DNA from: Apteryx mantelli
Taxonomy: Eukaryota; Chordata; Aves; Apterygiformes; Apterygidae
Assembly (NCBI RefSeq): GCF_036417845.1
Contig: NC_089981.1
Coordinates: 4,605,501 to 4,669,500, forward strand
Direction of reading: 5' to 3'
Length of the DNA: 64,000 nt
This document shows positions 23,701 through 37,182 of the stretch, in pieces. The translations under genes were made by a program, and so were the position numbers. The first letter of the stretch is position 1, and each line of letters starts with the position of its first letter. The notes under the pieces are model-generated. The model worked only from the letters and a program-made list of their open reading frames with translations. It was not told the DNA's origin and ran no database searches.

Positions 23701-26700
23701 CAAGCACAAACCAAAAGAGATTTGTTTCCAAAAGTCCCTTCATTAATTTTAGCACAAGTATCATCGATTATTTTCATTTTTATTACTATTTCCTACTATT
23801 TACTACTATTGTGTAGCCTGGCATTATAATGTCCAGCTAGCTGTTTTCCTTCCACCAAGTTTCCAATACACCTTGCATAACAAGGCCATCATTTTAGGCC
23901 CAAAATTCAAGTTTGGGGAAACTTTATTTCTTAAGCCTCTTGTATTAGTCGGAACCTTCTTCAGTGCTTTCCATTCATTTTCCATCTTCTGACTTGGCCT
24001 TCACTTCATGATACAGAAGTTTCATATCTTCAGTCTTAGAAACATTACCCTGGAGCCATGCAACCTTCCATATTTGTTAGTTTTCCCCTTACTTTTAAAG
24101 CTCATTTCACATCTTTTGGATTTGCCAGCAGCTTGGTTTCCTACCAGTTCAGATGAAATCTACTCCTCTTGCACAGGATGCCTTTATTACAGAATTGTAC
24201 CGAGTCCTTAAGGAAGCTAAAGCTTTCCTCACACAATAATCTTAGCTGCTCAAATAGATGTTTCTCCACTCTCTCCTTAATATGCCTTACAATGCTAAGA
24301 GCGCTTCAGAAAATGTAACCAAAAATTTCCGGGTCTTCATCTGCCTTTCCATGAGCCTAAACTTTGCCTGCAGAACTTCACTCCTGCTTTCCTCTATATC
24401 ATTAGTACTTCCATGTATGATGACAGCATATTAATCCCGTGACCTTCACAATAGACTGTGTAGGTTCACTGTGTAATCTACGGACTTCGTGTTTAAGAGA
24501 AATACACTCTTTGTCCCTTTCTGCCATCTATGCTGATTAATTTTCCCCTCACAGAATCTATGAACCTATGTAACCATGGGAAACTTGATCTTTTCATCTC
24601 AAGTGTCAATAATTTTTCCTCCCTCCAAGTCTGAACAGCTTTAGCTGGGCAATTGTCCTATTATATTGAGTGATGCAGAGAAATGAAGCAACAGAACGGG
24701 CTGGGGACTTATTTCTCTTGGACTGAAGGTACGAAGATTATTTCTTGAGCACTGACTTATCTAGCCAGAGCGTTTGATTTGGTTACACGTAAACATATCC
24801 CTTGGTGAATAAGAAGAGACCTTGGCAAATATGTTGTTGTTTTAACTGGAGCCTCTTAGAAGAACATTAGTTTGTGCCTTGAATTAATTTACTGCCCTAT
24901 TTCACATGTTGGGGGTGCCAGTGTAGAGGTTAGAAGTGTAGAGAAAGTATTTGAAGGAGCAACTCCTATCTGTGCTTCTTATGTCTTTAGCATGTTTCAG
25001 AATGGGCTGAAGCACACATCTGGTGTCAACACACAGCTTGAGAAAGGAGCTTCCCAGAATGCAAAACAAGGCCTAAATGTCACTCTTCTCCAGGGGTTTA
25101 ATTCACCCCTGCATATCCTAGAGCCTCAGAAGACCAAGACAGGTCGATGTGGCTGAAATGACCGTTCTGCTTCAGAGCAGTCTGGGGAAAGGGCCTTCTC
25201 CTCTACTGAAGAGCAGCATCTTTTCTCGTTCCCTGTGTTTCCCTCTCCAGTGTGGAAAACGATTTTTTTTTTTTTTTTGGTCCATGATGACCTAGGTTAC
25301 TACATAGCAGAAGAAAACAAGAAAAATAACACAGAGGACCACATGGGAAAAAAAAAGAAAAAGAAAAAATTTCTCTTTAAAAATGTGAGGAAGAAAGTCC
25401 ATTTGTATAATTGCACAAGGAGAAAGGACAGGTTTTCTCCACAGGGAGCACAAAGGACATGTTAATTGTCCCGCTGTGCCTTGCCTTGTGTTCAGATGCT
25501 GTGCCCACCCAGGAATTCTACACCCAAATGGAGCATAAGTATATGAAAGTGCATGTTAATTGCTAAATTGCCTCCTTTCTGACAAGGAGCAGGAGACTTT
25601 CCCACAAGTAAGCTCTGTCCCTGGTTCAGCTAAAGATGCACTGTGTCTTCCCTTTTGGTTTTAGAGAACAGGAATTCCTTCTTATTTGGAGCCAATAGAG
25701 ATTGTGCACCTTGCAGTGAAAGCTGCATTATTTTCTTCCTCTTTCTCTGCTTCTTTTACAGGAGAGTTTGTTGACAGTATAAGCAATACTAACACCTCCA
25801 GCATGCTAAGACGTGAGTGGTAAGGTAAGAATAGTGGGCTGCAAATACAAGTTCTATTGACAAGCCTGAATGCGGAAGATGAACTATTTCATACCTTTGC
25901 TTTATAGCATGAGGGAAGCGTGAATTCCCTTCTTGCCCCTCCTCCCCATCTATCAATACAGGTATTCTTGAGAATAACCTCTGATTTTTTTTCAGATTGT
26001 GAGAGCTGGCTTTAGGAGCTTTCAAAGCAGTAGCTTTCTCATTTCGCTGGGATTCCATGTGGCATGATTGCTATGAGAACAAACTCTTTGACTGAAGATA
26101 ATAACTTACAAAATGAGCTAACACCTTACTGGACACAGTCTAGGAAAAGCTATATGCTAACAAAAGCATGAAAACTGTGTTAAAACCAGTGGTGGAAAAA
26201 TGTCTAAAAAGTGAAAGGGGAAAAATTGTTTCTTGTGCCACAATGAGTGGGACAAAAGGGTTTTCAGTTAAATTGCAATGGGAAAATTTGGGTTAAAATT
26301 TAGGAGAGAACTTAATAATCACTAACTTTTTAAGAAGAAACATAAATAGCTAGGGATTGTGTGAAAACTGTGCTACTAGAGAGTTTAAAGAAGAAATGAG
26401 GCAAAAGTTTCTGGGAATCCCATTGGTGCAGTGCATTCTTCCTTGGAAAAAGAAAAGTGGACAAGATCAGTTATGCCAAGGTCTCTTCTAATTTTCTATT
26501 CCTGGGCACAGAAAGCTTATTTCTAGACTTCTGAAACAGAACCTGCTTGAGAAGCCAGCTGATTATAATTTTCACGTTAGTTCCAGATTTACAGAGGCAA
26601 CAGCAGACCATAAGCCCTGCTCTTTTTCAAGCTGAAATGCCATTCATGCTTCTAGGTCAGCTTTTCCAAGCCACCAGCTTTTGCCTGCTACTTACCATAG

Positions 26701-27218
26701 TTGCCCCAAAATATCATTCTGGCACAGGGGTAAGCTACAGACTTCTTTGGCCCCTTTTTTTGGGTTTGAGAGATTTTCCTAGTTTCACATGTGTTTATGT
26801 CTCAGCAATGTACAAAGTTAATTACCTAGACTGGGTCTATAACAACATGGGAAAAAAGCTTTTCTAGGGCATGTCATCTTTGAGTGAACATCTACTATAG
26901 GTGAGGTGCAACAAATACTATGGAGCTGATGCCTGCAGTGCAGATGACTGCTGTAGAGGTTAAATCAAGCATTTGGGGAGGGAAAAGTAGTGAAGTTTGC
27001 AGGAACAGGTGTGACTTGTTAACCTGTGCTCCTTCAAAGTACACAGAAAGAATACATATTTTTGAAAGGCAGGAAATGTCTCTGAGATACTCTGAGTTCA
27101 AAACTTGAAAAACATGAATAGGAAGATATAAGCAAAATTAAACCTTAATCCTCAGTCAACTTGACTAGAGCCGTGTTGGCATTCTGACAGTCACCTTGCA
27201 TTTGTCTTGTTTTCTTCA
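20743..27218. other. Intergenic DNA, no gene recognised
   Basis: 6.5 kb between two intact ORs. Contains homopolymer T runs at 22,900-22,915 and 25,262-25,279 and an A/T-rich stretch around 22,010-22,200. No open frame resembles a known protein and no OR remnant is visible. TGTTTTCTTCAG ending at 27,219 is the likely acceptor for the next OR. Confidence 0.45.
22900..22915. repeat. Poly-T tract
   Basis: Run of about 16 T. It could be the tail of an antisense retroposon, but no body is recognised beside it. Confidence 0.7.
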
Positions 27219-27248
27219 GTGTAACCCTGGCTTTCTCACCCATGATAG

Positions 27249-28232
27249 ATGGCAGAAGGGAATCACACTGTGGTGACGGAATTTATCTTGTTGGGCTTCA
27301 CAGACAACCTGAGGTTGCAAGTCCTCCTCTTCATGGTGTTTCTACTGATCTATCTGTTCACCGTAGCGGGAAATCTAGGGATGATTGTGCTCATCCGAAT
27401 CAACTCCAGGCTCCACACCCCCATGTACTTCTTCATCAGCAGCCTTTCCTTCTTAGATGTCAGCTACTCCACCATCATTATACCCAGCACTCTGATGACC
27501 TTTGTGGCAGAGACAAAAACCATATCGTACACAGCGTGTGCAGCTCAGCTCTACCTGTTCTGCATTGCAGTGACAGGAGAATGCTGCCTCCTGGCCGTGA
27601 TGGCGTATGACCGGTTCATAGCCATCTGCAACCCCTTGCTTTACCCTGTCATTATGTCCAGGAGGTTCTGCATATTCCTCGTGTGCGGCTCCTACTTCAT
27701 GAGCTGTGTGAATGCAACTGTTCAGACGACATTTATATTCCGCTTGTCCTTCTGCAATTCCAACATCATCAACCATTTCTTCTGTGATGTGCCCCCCATC
27801 CTCAAACTCTCCTGCTCTGACACTTACCTCACTCATCTTGTCCATTTCACCTGTTCTACTGTGCTTGTCACCTCCACTATCCTCCTCATTGTCATCTCCT
27901 ACATATGCATCGGGGTCACCATCCACAAGATTAAATCTGACAAAGGCAGACACAAAGCTTTCTCCACCTGTGCTTCCCATGTGACTGCTGTTACTGTGTT
28001 CTATGGGACAGGCTCCTTCATGTACTTAAGGCCCAGTTCAAAATACACTGTGGAGCATGACAAGATCATCTCTGTGTTTTATACCCTGGTAATTCCCATG
28101 CTGAACCCTATGATTTACAGCCTGAGGAACAAGGAGGTCAAAGAAGCCCTTCGAAGGACAATAGCAAGGCTGTATTGCTCTCCAGGAAAGCAACAGAGAT
28201 TCAGGACTCCAAGCAGAACTGAGAGAAAATGA
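27249..28232 (+). CDS. Odorant receptor, class II, OR5/8/9-like, intact
   Basis: 327-residue receptor, uninterrupted. [19 protein letters not shown] gives the standard N-terminus with Asn5 glycosylation. Motifs: GN at 41-42, HTPMYFF at 56-62, TM3 Cys97, [10 protein letters not shown] at 118-127, [14 protein letters not shown] at 167-180, [11 protein letters not shown] at 234-244, RPSS at 261-264, and [16 protein letters not shown] at 283-298. The tail after LRRTIAR is about 15 residues longer than in its neighbour at 19,804 and is basic ([14 protein letters not shown]). An acceptor (TGTTTTCTTCAG) ends at 27,219, 29 bp before the ATG. ATTAAA at 28,259-28,264, just after the stop, could be a weak polyadenylation signal. 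The long 175-codon frame on the opposite strand is a shadow of this gene. Confidence 0.96.
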   Translation: MAEGNHTVVTEFILLGFTDNLRLQVLLFMVFLLIYLFTVAGNLGMIVLIRINSRLHTPMYFFISSLSFLDVSYSTIIIPSTLMTFVAETKTISYTACAAQLYLFCIAVTGECCLLAVMAYDRFIAICNPLLYPVIMSRRFCIFLVCGSYFMSCVNATVQTTFIFRLSFCNSNIINHFFCDVPPILKLSCSDTYLTHLVHFTCSTVLVTSTILLIVISYICIGVTIHKIKSDKGRHKAFSTCASHVTAVTVFYGTGSFMYLRPSSKYTVEHDKIISVFYTLVIPMLNPMIYSLRNKEVKEALRRTIARLYCSPGKQQRFRTPSRTERK

Positions 28233-28264
28233 TGTGTGCTTATTGTTGAAACAGCTGAATTAAA

Positions 28265-31200
28265 TATGCGGGTAGGTGGGTTCCCCCTGCCAAAGAGAAA
28301 GGAAAAGGGAGCAATATCCAAGACTGCCTGTTGCCACATCCTGCCTTTTGTGAAAGAGGCTAAGCAAACCCCCTTCCCATTGCAGGGCTCCCTCTTTTCT
28401 CTCACCCCTAAGAGAGGCATGTGTCATCAGCAGTCCTTAGGACCTAACTTTTCAGATGTAATGTAGCATTACTCCGTAATGTAGCAGTGCCTCACACCTC
28501 ACCTCGTGTTGTGACCTCTGCAACTGCACACATTGACAGACAAGTTCACTTGGAAATAATTATACGCGTTCTTGTTTGTTTATTTGGAAGCCAAAGATAG
28601 TAGGATGTATCTTAAATGTAAGATATTTGATGTATTAGAAGTCTAAAACTGAGTTAGGCTTTCTGGGTTCCTTTATGCCAGCTGAGTCTAAGTTTTCGCA
28701 GCAGCTCCACCAAGCTCATATGTTAGATGATACCACACTGTCATGCAGGATGATAGTACGTGATGGTTATGTGCTGCCAATTTCTACATATGCTCCAGCA
28801 ACTCCTCTGTTTCAGTTGCCCAGGTAATACCTGCAACGGTGAGTGAAGGAAGAGATCGGCTGGCAGGAAAGAGCAGGTCACCTCACATCCCTCCATCTCT
28901 CTTCCCATTAGGACTTCATAAAGTGAAATCCTGATACCAAGTTTAATGCAAGAGACCAAGAGACCAACACATATGCTGTGCTCTGGGGTACTGGTCCTTC
29001 TCCAAAATAGGATGGGCAGGTCCTTGCTGGTAGTGGATAAAACTGGGCCAATTGATCTACACTGTGACTGATGGTCAGACCACTTGGTGAGCACTTCTCT
29101 CAAATAAAATCTTACCCAAAGAAATTGGCTGAATGCATAATTATGGTGGGGAAAGTCAGTCCTGCTCTATGGCAGGAGATGTGGCAAAGGAGGTGCTTGC
29201 TGTTCTCGTGGTGGGGATCTGCCTCGTTAATGACGTGGCATAGGGAGTCCAGCAGGATGAACCTTAGGAAGAAGAAAACCACTACAAGGCATCAGGCCCA
29301 GCATATGGAACCAAAGAAGTCAAGAACAGGCCACAGTGAAAACAGAGATTGGTAGCTTGGTGGCATGGGGGAACCTTCAGGTTGGCTGGTGGGTGAGAAT
29401 GAGCCTTTTTTCAGGCTTCATCCTTTACGTAAGAGGATGTGTACCTGGGGAGACAGGATCATTGCTCATTCCTGTGCTCAGGGCTCCCCAACAAGCCAAC
29501 CAGGAATGGCAACTGGGCCCCACCCAGCCACTACCAAGCTCCCCATGGATCCCATTAGGAAAGTCCAATTCTAAGAGGAGATTCCTACGCCATCCCCCAG
29601 GGCAACTGCAGGAGATAGTGTGGGAAACAGCAGATAATGAAATAGAGGTTTCAACAATAACATGGTTTAAAATAGAAGCCTTATAACAAAGTGGGGAAAG
29701 TTGCTAGCAGCAGGAGACCAAAAGGACTGGGTTTGGTACATAAAAGATGATGGGCTTTTACTCAACATCAGTGCCATAGCAGAGTCTAGACTCTGCATAA
29801 TTCCTAATGATACCATGAAGGGGTCCTACAAACCTGGGAGGTGCATAGTCTAGGGGCAGCCACTGGGACTACAAAGGGGTAGTTCAAGGTCAACTAATAT
29901 TTGATTGTAATGGTGTGGGCATCACCAGGGGAAATCATTCATCTTCACCACAGATACCTTTGGAGAATTTATCATGCAGCAAACAGAAGAGAAATGGGAA
30001 AAAGCAAAATGGTGCTGGCAAACACACTCAGAGGCCCCAGTGGTACTGAATGCCACCTCAACAGATTTCAGAATCACGCTTGGATTCACCCAGGGCTTGT
30101 CCTGATCTGTTTACCCAAACTGCATCCAGCCCATCTGGGTGAGCACAAGTGCATATCTGATCCCTGTCTCTGGTTTGGGACTAATCAAAGGAGGAAAAGA
30201 GGAGGGGAGGTTTAGGAAACTTCTGGAGGCAAAGTGTATTCCTCACCTCAGCATACAACCTCCGAGCCAGGCGCAGACAATGATTTACTCTAAGTGGTTG
30301 AGTGTGCTGGGAAAGTAGCACAGGCATTGTCTGAAAAAATGGAACAGCAAAGGCCCAAGGACTTGCATGCAAATACTTAACACCAGCTGATGTGCAAACT
30401 GCATTGAACTGAAACTGAATTTAATAATCAAGAAGTGGCCTTGCTCTGGCTTTCTACACTGCAGGGTCACTTGACAATCAACACAGACCTGCTCGCAGAA
30501 AGGACTACCAAAGAGGACTGCCCAGGCCTGCAGGAGCCAGATCACATCTGCAATATCTCAGGGACCTGAGCCTACAGGCAAAATGAGGACTCACTCTAGC
30601 TGCATGATCCCATGAGATAACAAAAGCATTGCACCCAGCTCTCAGTATCCCATGGCTCTGTGGCTGGGGAGATATGGAGTGCACATCAGAGCCAAAGAAC
30701 CAGAACTTTCTGCATGGACTATTACTCTTAAGGAAGTGTAATTGACAGTGCTTTAGCGCGTACATGCTGTACTGCCTCTAAAAGGTCATGGTGGTGCCAT
30801 CCATGTCAGGAGGTCAGACTGCAGCTCCTTGCACACTCATGGTTAATGACCAGTAGAGTCAGTCTCCCACCCCAATGGGAGCAATTCATATAGGGAGGCA
30901 CCACAGGAGACCCAGTTAGGCACTCGGAGAGAGAGGGAATGGGCAGTTCCTTTCGATATTACCTTTAAGTGGAGAAGTGTTAAGGTATGCAGGCAGGTGG
31001 CTATCCATGACCCAAGGTTACACTAATAGGATAAAAACACGAGAAACTGCTGGACATTACAGAGAGTGAAAGAGGCTTGTCAGGAACTCCCCATGGGTGA
31101 AGGATATTGAAAGACAGTGAAATAGGATTGCTGTCTTAGCAAAGTTGCTCAGGAAGGCTACACTTATCAACATATTCATATAAATAGCAAATACAGGTGT

Positions 31201-32740
31201 GAAACGAGCAAAACAGGAGTCAAAAGGGAAAGCATAGTTGGGAGGGGAAGAGAGGAGAGAGAAATATAAGCTAATGACATTAGGGCTGCTTGTGGGTACC
31301 TGTTGATTAGTCCTGAATCTGATCAACACAGCCTGGAACAGGACAATAAACTTGTATTTCTGACCATACCACAGGTGTCAAAGTTGCTTCTGCAGTCAAG
31401 GAAACCTGCACTGTTTCTCCTAACATCAATGAAGGGGTCACCCCGGAGGGCGCAGAGGATTTCTGCAACATCTCAGGGAATATACATCCAACGTAGAGGG
31501 AAAGGAGAGAGATTCCATGACTAATCCCTAAAACCACAAATTAATATGCTTCATATTCATACTCATAGGGTGAGGTAGGAAAGGGCATGTGGGTGGCAAT
31601 CACAGCTGTTGCTCCTATATAAATGCCATTGTTAGCCACATCTGTGTTTTTTTCTGTAAAGGAGAAGAGTGGGAATTGTTCTCTAGTTGCTGAAAGCAAA
31701 GGTCTGTGGCAGTCCACCTGGGATGTGTATTGCCTAACAAATTCTTTAGCTTGGAAGTTATCCTTGGCAAGGTAGTGTTGTGACCAAAAAGCTTAGATGC
31801 CCTGAATGCCTAACTCGTAGTGCTTCTAGCTTTTAAAATTTTATCAAGAGGTCTTACTTGGTTAGACTTGTTCTTTTTCAGTCTGTCTAGGGGTGTCCTG
31901 CTCCTGTTGATTTCCTTCAACTGTAGTATGCTTTTTCTTTTTTGAAGTGGAGATCTACAGGGTTGTGAAATTGTGGACTAGTTTATGTTCAATGAGTTCT
32001 CTGTAGGTCTCCTAATTTAGTCTTTTGCTCAAAGTAGGCCTAATTAGATTAAGACATTAAGGGTCTTATCCAGCTGGTTTTTCCCTGTCTCCAAGTATGA
32101 AGATATCACAGTCTCTCTAGGCTTCTGTCCCAGTGTTTTGTCACCCTCTGGATGAAAAATGTTTTCCTTGTTAACAAACTTGTTTGCATTGGAATTTTTC
32201 ATCTTGTAAGCACCATGTGTAAACAGTGAGAGGGGGAAGCTAGTCTATTTAGTCTATGCCATGAGGCCTGGGCTATCTTTTAATAAGTCCTCTTCCAGAC
32301 TGCCTTCAGGGGGCTATGTATGAAAGTGGGACCTCTCATTTCTGTTTCTCTGTGTGTCTAGTCCCCATGTACTGAGTTCAAGGGAAAAAGTCTGTATGTA
32401 GGTGACAGAGCAGAAATATTCAGTACTACTACGCTTGCTAACATGCGTGCTATTTCCAGCCTGCCTTCCCCCCCCATGTCTGATATGGGGAAAGAACTCC
32501 TCCTGCAAGGTACTGGGGAATTCAATAAATGCTTGTTACTTAAATTACTGCTTGCCTTGGTCAGTGAGGAACAGGACAATGAAGCTGAACCAGGTGTCTG
32601 GGTTACATAGCCCATGTCTTTTCTCTAGTCTTCTCTCCTCACTCAAGCTAGGAGAGAATATCTATGAGGCCTGATTCTTAGGCTTCCTTGAGTCCACATG
32701 CTGAATAATGCATGTATGTGATCTATTTGCTCTGTGGTGT
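28265..32740. other. Intergenic DNA, no gene recognised
   Basis: 4.5 kb with many medium open frames (for example 29,071-29,355 and 29,336-29,686 plus; 30,505-30,765 minus), none with a recognisable domain. The GC-richer part, 29,070-31,540, may be an old transposon by its texture, but I cannot identify its class. Confidence 0.4.
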
Positions 32741-32777
32741 GGTTTTCTTTTTTTTCTTTTTCTTTTTTTCCCTCCAG

Positions 32778-33261
32778 GTGACTATTCCTATATGAGGATA
32801 TAGGAACTGTCTCCCGAAGTCTGTGCCCATCTCATAGCACTACCACCAATGGCTTGCCTCAGTCATTTGGAGGTCCTTAACATGGACACCACTTGCTCCA
32901 TCAGTCTGACTACCTGCAGGACCCTGTCATGATTCCTGGTGGCCACAGCTTGTGTAGAGCCTGCATCACCCACTACTGGGAGCCAGTGGTCAAGGACTTC
33001 AGCTGCCCAATGTGTCAGCATGTTTGTGCTCAGCAAGTCATGTACCCCAACCAGCAGCTGGCCAGCATAGTGGAGACAGCCCGGCAGTTGCCTTTTGTCA
33101 AGGAAAAGATGCAGAACGAGAAGCTCTGCTGCCGGCACCATGAGGTCACCAATCTCTTCTGCAAGGAGGACCAGGAAGCCATGTGTGTGGTGTGTGCAGT
33201 CTCCCACGGCCATCTCACTCATACAGGAGGGCCCCTGGATGAAGCCCTCAAAAAACACAAG
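32778..33261 (+). other. TRIM pseudogene exon 1: RING and B-box
   Basis: A strong pyrimidine tract (32,748-32,775) and CCAG at 32,774-32,777 form the acceptor. The ATG at 32,849 starts MACLSHLEVLNMDTTCSISL, where the second RING Cys is Ser. About 32,907 one base is missing and the frame moves to YLQDPVMIPGGHSLCRACI, CPMCQ (remaining RING ligands), then LCCRHHEVTNLFCKEDQ and CVVCAVSHGHLTH (B-box 2). The exon ends KHK at AAG|GTAAGC. The next in-frame ATG after the shift, at 32,929, would give a product without the first RING ligand pair. Confidence 0.85.
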
Positions 33262-34877
33262 GTAAGCAAGTGGTATCTCCCGGAGGTACTGCTAGAAAGC
33301 ATTTCCTTCACAAGGTTTGAGATACCTGGCATTCCACTCCAGTCTTTAAACTTCTAACCATCTCATCCTAAGTAAGGCAGTAGGCCAGTTCAGACCCACC
33401 AATACTTGTTAAGTCACAGGAATGCAGCAGAACAGTCTGGGAACAAGTGTTGCATCTCTAGTTTGACTTCGACGCTAAATATTTCAAAAGGGTGCTAGTG
33501 ACTAGAGAAACTCTAGAGAAATTTGTATTCAAGCACCACAGTTTGGAAGCGGAGCCTAGGGATCAGAACATGAGTAGATTATGAAAGAGGATGTAGGGCC
33601 TCCCCAGTTCTGGGAAGGAGTTTAATCTAGGCATAAGAGCTGAGTGTAGGCCCAATGACTACTGGCTCCTACCCGCTCTAAGCAGCGAAGCAGAACTTAT
33701 TAGTAGATTCCGCTCTTCTCTGCAAACAGGGAGGAGAAAGACAGTCCCTGCTACAGAAGGAGGAGGGTACGTGCTGGGGGCTCAGGGTTTCGTTTCTATG
33801 ATCCAGTAAAGAAACTGGAGTCTAATGGATAGAGCAAGGAGGAACGGGAACTAAGGCAGCTCTATGTAGAAATGTGCCTATACCTCATGGCCAGCTTGAG
33901 GTGAGACCACCCAAAACTACAGTAATGATTCCGACATCAGAAACTGATGTTACTGCTCACGGGCTCTCCATCTTGAAGCTGAAGAAACATTCCAGCAGCT
34001 GAGTGGGATGCGTGCTTCACCCTCTGAGGCAACCTCAACCAATTGAGCTAGCTGTGTTGGTGGCTAGAACCAACAGTCTGACAAATGTGCTTATTCACTT
34101 CACCGGACAGTAGATGCATAGTCAGCTAATTAGCTTTCTAGAATACTCCTGTGACTATACTGACATCTAGTGGAATTTAGGCATCTAATTCATCTAATTC
34201 ATCTAAATGTAGATGTCTTAATCTTGGACAGAATCCCAGCCAAGGTGTCTGCACAAGTTGCATCCAAAATGTTGGAGGCATTTTTCAGGACCCCCCCCCA
34301 ATTCTTTATTTTTTTTTTAGGAATCTCAACTTAGGATTCGATTAGTCGTTTTCAGAGGCAGGAGGGAGTGTTAGAGCAAAATTTGTGATGTTCCACTGAG
34401 TAATTCCTGCTGTCCCGTATCTGAGGGTGGAGTCAGAAGTTCCATTTTGATTCAGAGATACAGTAGGTTTCCTGGAAAGTTGCTCTGGTGATTGACTCCC
34501 TAGAAAAAATTAAGCTATACAGTGTAGAACTATCTTGCTTTGACTCCTTGTCTGCACTTCTAGCTGCTGTTCAGAAGCTAAATTTGGAAGGCAGAGGAAT
34601 ATTGTAACCTGTATTGCTGCTGTACACACAGGTGTTCAGAACTTTAACCCAGAAACACTCAGTGTAGTACCTGATGCAGATGTTCAGTGTGAATAGCCAG
34701 AGGATTGCTGGAATTTATAACTGACGTCCCATGAAAGCAAAGTGCATGAAGTGACATGTCAGATCAATTGGTATATGATTCTCAACTGGTATGATCCAAG
34801 CCTTCTCAGTGCTGCTTCAGCATCTGATGCCTTGGACCATTTTGCCTGAGTAGAATCTCTTGCCCTTCCCTCTCCAG

Positions 34878-36557
34878 GATAAGCTACAAGCTTGCGTGGA
34901 GCATCTGGGCAGAAAAGCAAAGGATTTGAAGGAACATTTATCCATGGAGGAGAAAAAGCCCAAGGAGCTGAGAGTAAGTGGAAGAAGGGGCAGAGCTGAG
35001 AGGAGTGGGGTAGGGGCCTTCTCTTTAGGCCCACCCAGCTGGAGTGAACTGCAGTGGTGTGGTGAGCTCAGAAGAGTTGACAAGAGGGGCTCTTTCTTCC
35101 CTGGGGGTGTTGCCTCAGGTCAGTCCCCAGCTGGGAGATGCTCTCTAATCTCCTGGTGACTTCTCTGTCCCACAGGAGTTAGTGTGGAACTGTCATAAGT
35201 GCATTACCTGTGACTTTGAGGAGCTGCACTCCTTCCCGGAGCAAGAGGAGGACCAGCAGTTGCATTGCCTGAGCGCAGAAGAGATTGAGATGCTGGGGAG
35301 GCTGAAGACCGCCACAGCACACCCCTCAGAGCAGTGCTGCTCTCTCAACACCCTCATGGTGGACATGGAAAGATGCCTGGAGTCCAGAGCAGGGGTGCTC
35401 AAGGTTTGTATGCTGGGGCTTTTCCTACACCAATGTGTGGATCACAGCCTTTCAAAGAAGCTCTTGTGGCAGTCCCTTTCTCTGGGGCAGGGCTGAAGCT
35501 CTGCCTTGCATTTTGAGAGGTCACTATTAATCTGTACGGCCCTCTGCAACCAGGAGCCCTGGATCTCCCTGTTTAATCTCTTCCATGTGGTCTAGCTGAG
35601 AGCAACATGACTTTCATCTTTCTTGGTGAGGTGAGGAAAAGGCTGAGCTTTAAACTTAGTCATGGTAGGTCTGCACCTTGGAAAGCAAGACTTTATATTC
35701 AAAGGGTAAAAATGGGGTGTGACTCATCCAGATGTCATGAGCCAGACCTTACAAGTGCTGCCTTTCTTTCCATTTCCCCCAAATAATTAGCAGAATTAAT
35801 GACACCTGGGTTAGATAAAGCCCAGCACTAACAGGCAAAAGGATTGCTGGGCATGCAGACACACCCTACAATATTTATGCTGATGGGGGGGGGGTGTTTG
35901 GTGGGATCTGACTTGTTGTCTTCCCTCTCCTTTTCTAGGACATGCAGAGTGTTCTGCAGAGGTGATGTACCCTATTCCTCTTCCTATCTGGGGGGAGGGG
36001 AGGGGATAGGGAAGGAGCCGTTAGTAGTTGAAGATGCAATTGCTTGGTAGGAGTGCTCCTTTCCTCTGGGATTAATGCCATGCCAATGTTTCAGTGCAGT
36101 GTTAGGAGACTGGCTGCATTGCACTGTAATAGAATGATCCCCCTGGAAGATAAAACCTGATATATTGGTGGTCAGTTCCATCCTTTGCCTTTTCTCAGAC
36201 CAGGATAGTTATACTGACTCTGGGCCCAATCTCTCTATATATGAACTGTCAGCTTCTTCCCCTTAATTTTTTCCTCTCATGGTTTCTCAGTGGGAATATA
36301 GACTTTTGGTAAGCTTCCAGCATTTCAACCTTAGCATAGCAATAATTCCTAGAAACAGCTGCTGTGTTTTGTACTAGGGAATGGCATCTTCTAGACACTG
36401 TGATTGATTCGATTACTAGATGAGGTCACTTCTTTCCTTAGGCATGAAACACTTAAGAACCTGGAGCTACCTTCTGTCCCTCTTGAGCTGAAGAGGGCAA
36501 CGGCCTGTTTCCCTAGGCCATTATTTCAGCTTAAGAAGATGCTGAAGAAGTACCCTG
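34878..36557 (+). other. TRIM pseudogene exons 2-5: coiled coil
   Basis: Four exons, 34,878-34,973, 35,176-35,403, 35,939-35,961 and 36,442-36,557. Exon 2 reads DKLQACVEHLGRKAKDLKE. Exon 3 contains DFEELHSFPEQEEDQQL, the family's FEELHxFLxxQE signature, and ends AGVLK. The 23-nt exon 4 reads DMQSVLQ plus two bases. Exon 5 continues RHETLKNLELPSVPLELKR. Reading phases fit (0, 0, 0, then 2 and 1) with no stop, so this section alone looks under constraint or only recently released. TRIM coiled coils form antiparallel dimers. Confidence 0.85.
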
Positions 36558-37182
36558 GTAGTCAAGCTATATAGAGACCTAGGTCTGGGACTTGAGTCCA
36601 GTCCTTGGCTCTGAAAAGTGTCTTCTGTTTGGCATTCTGAATTCACCTGTATGTCTAGGCCTGGTTTAAAATGTTGAAGTGACTAGACTTGACTCTTCTC
36701 ATTTAAGTGGTTGTCTTGTTGGTGAACCCAATGAATGGACCTGAGAGCTCATTTGTGGGCCCCTTTGTGGAGAAAGCCCATTATATCAGTGCATGTGCTC
36801 AACAGCACCCCTGTCACTCTGCCAAAGTGCAGAAGTGACCCCTGGTGCCAGTATTGTTGGTGCCTGCCTGAATAAGGGGTCAGGAGTGGGGCGCTTGAGA
36901 GATGAAACAGATGACAGTGTAGACTATCAGAGGAAGGTAAGCAACTTCAGGAGAAAGGTGGCATAGCATAGAGCTAAGACAATTTGGGGTAGGGACTCAG
37001 AGAAGGCAATTCAAGTGTGTGGTATGGTGAGGAGATGGGGCATGGAGGGTTGACAGATGCCCAGCTGCCTTGTGGTCAATGGGCAAATAGCTGTGTAATT
37101 GCTCTTCTCCAGCTGATTCTTCTGGGGTGAGGTGTGTGAATCCATTGCTCCCTCCCCCTTGGTTTTCCCTGCTTTCTCATAG

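Noticed and set aside
27453-27980. 175-codon minus-strand frame
   Set aside because: Mirror image of the intact OR at 27,249-28,232.
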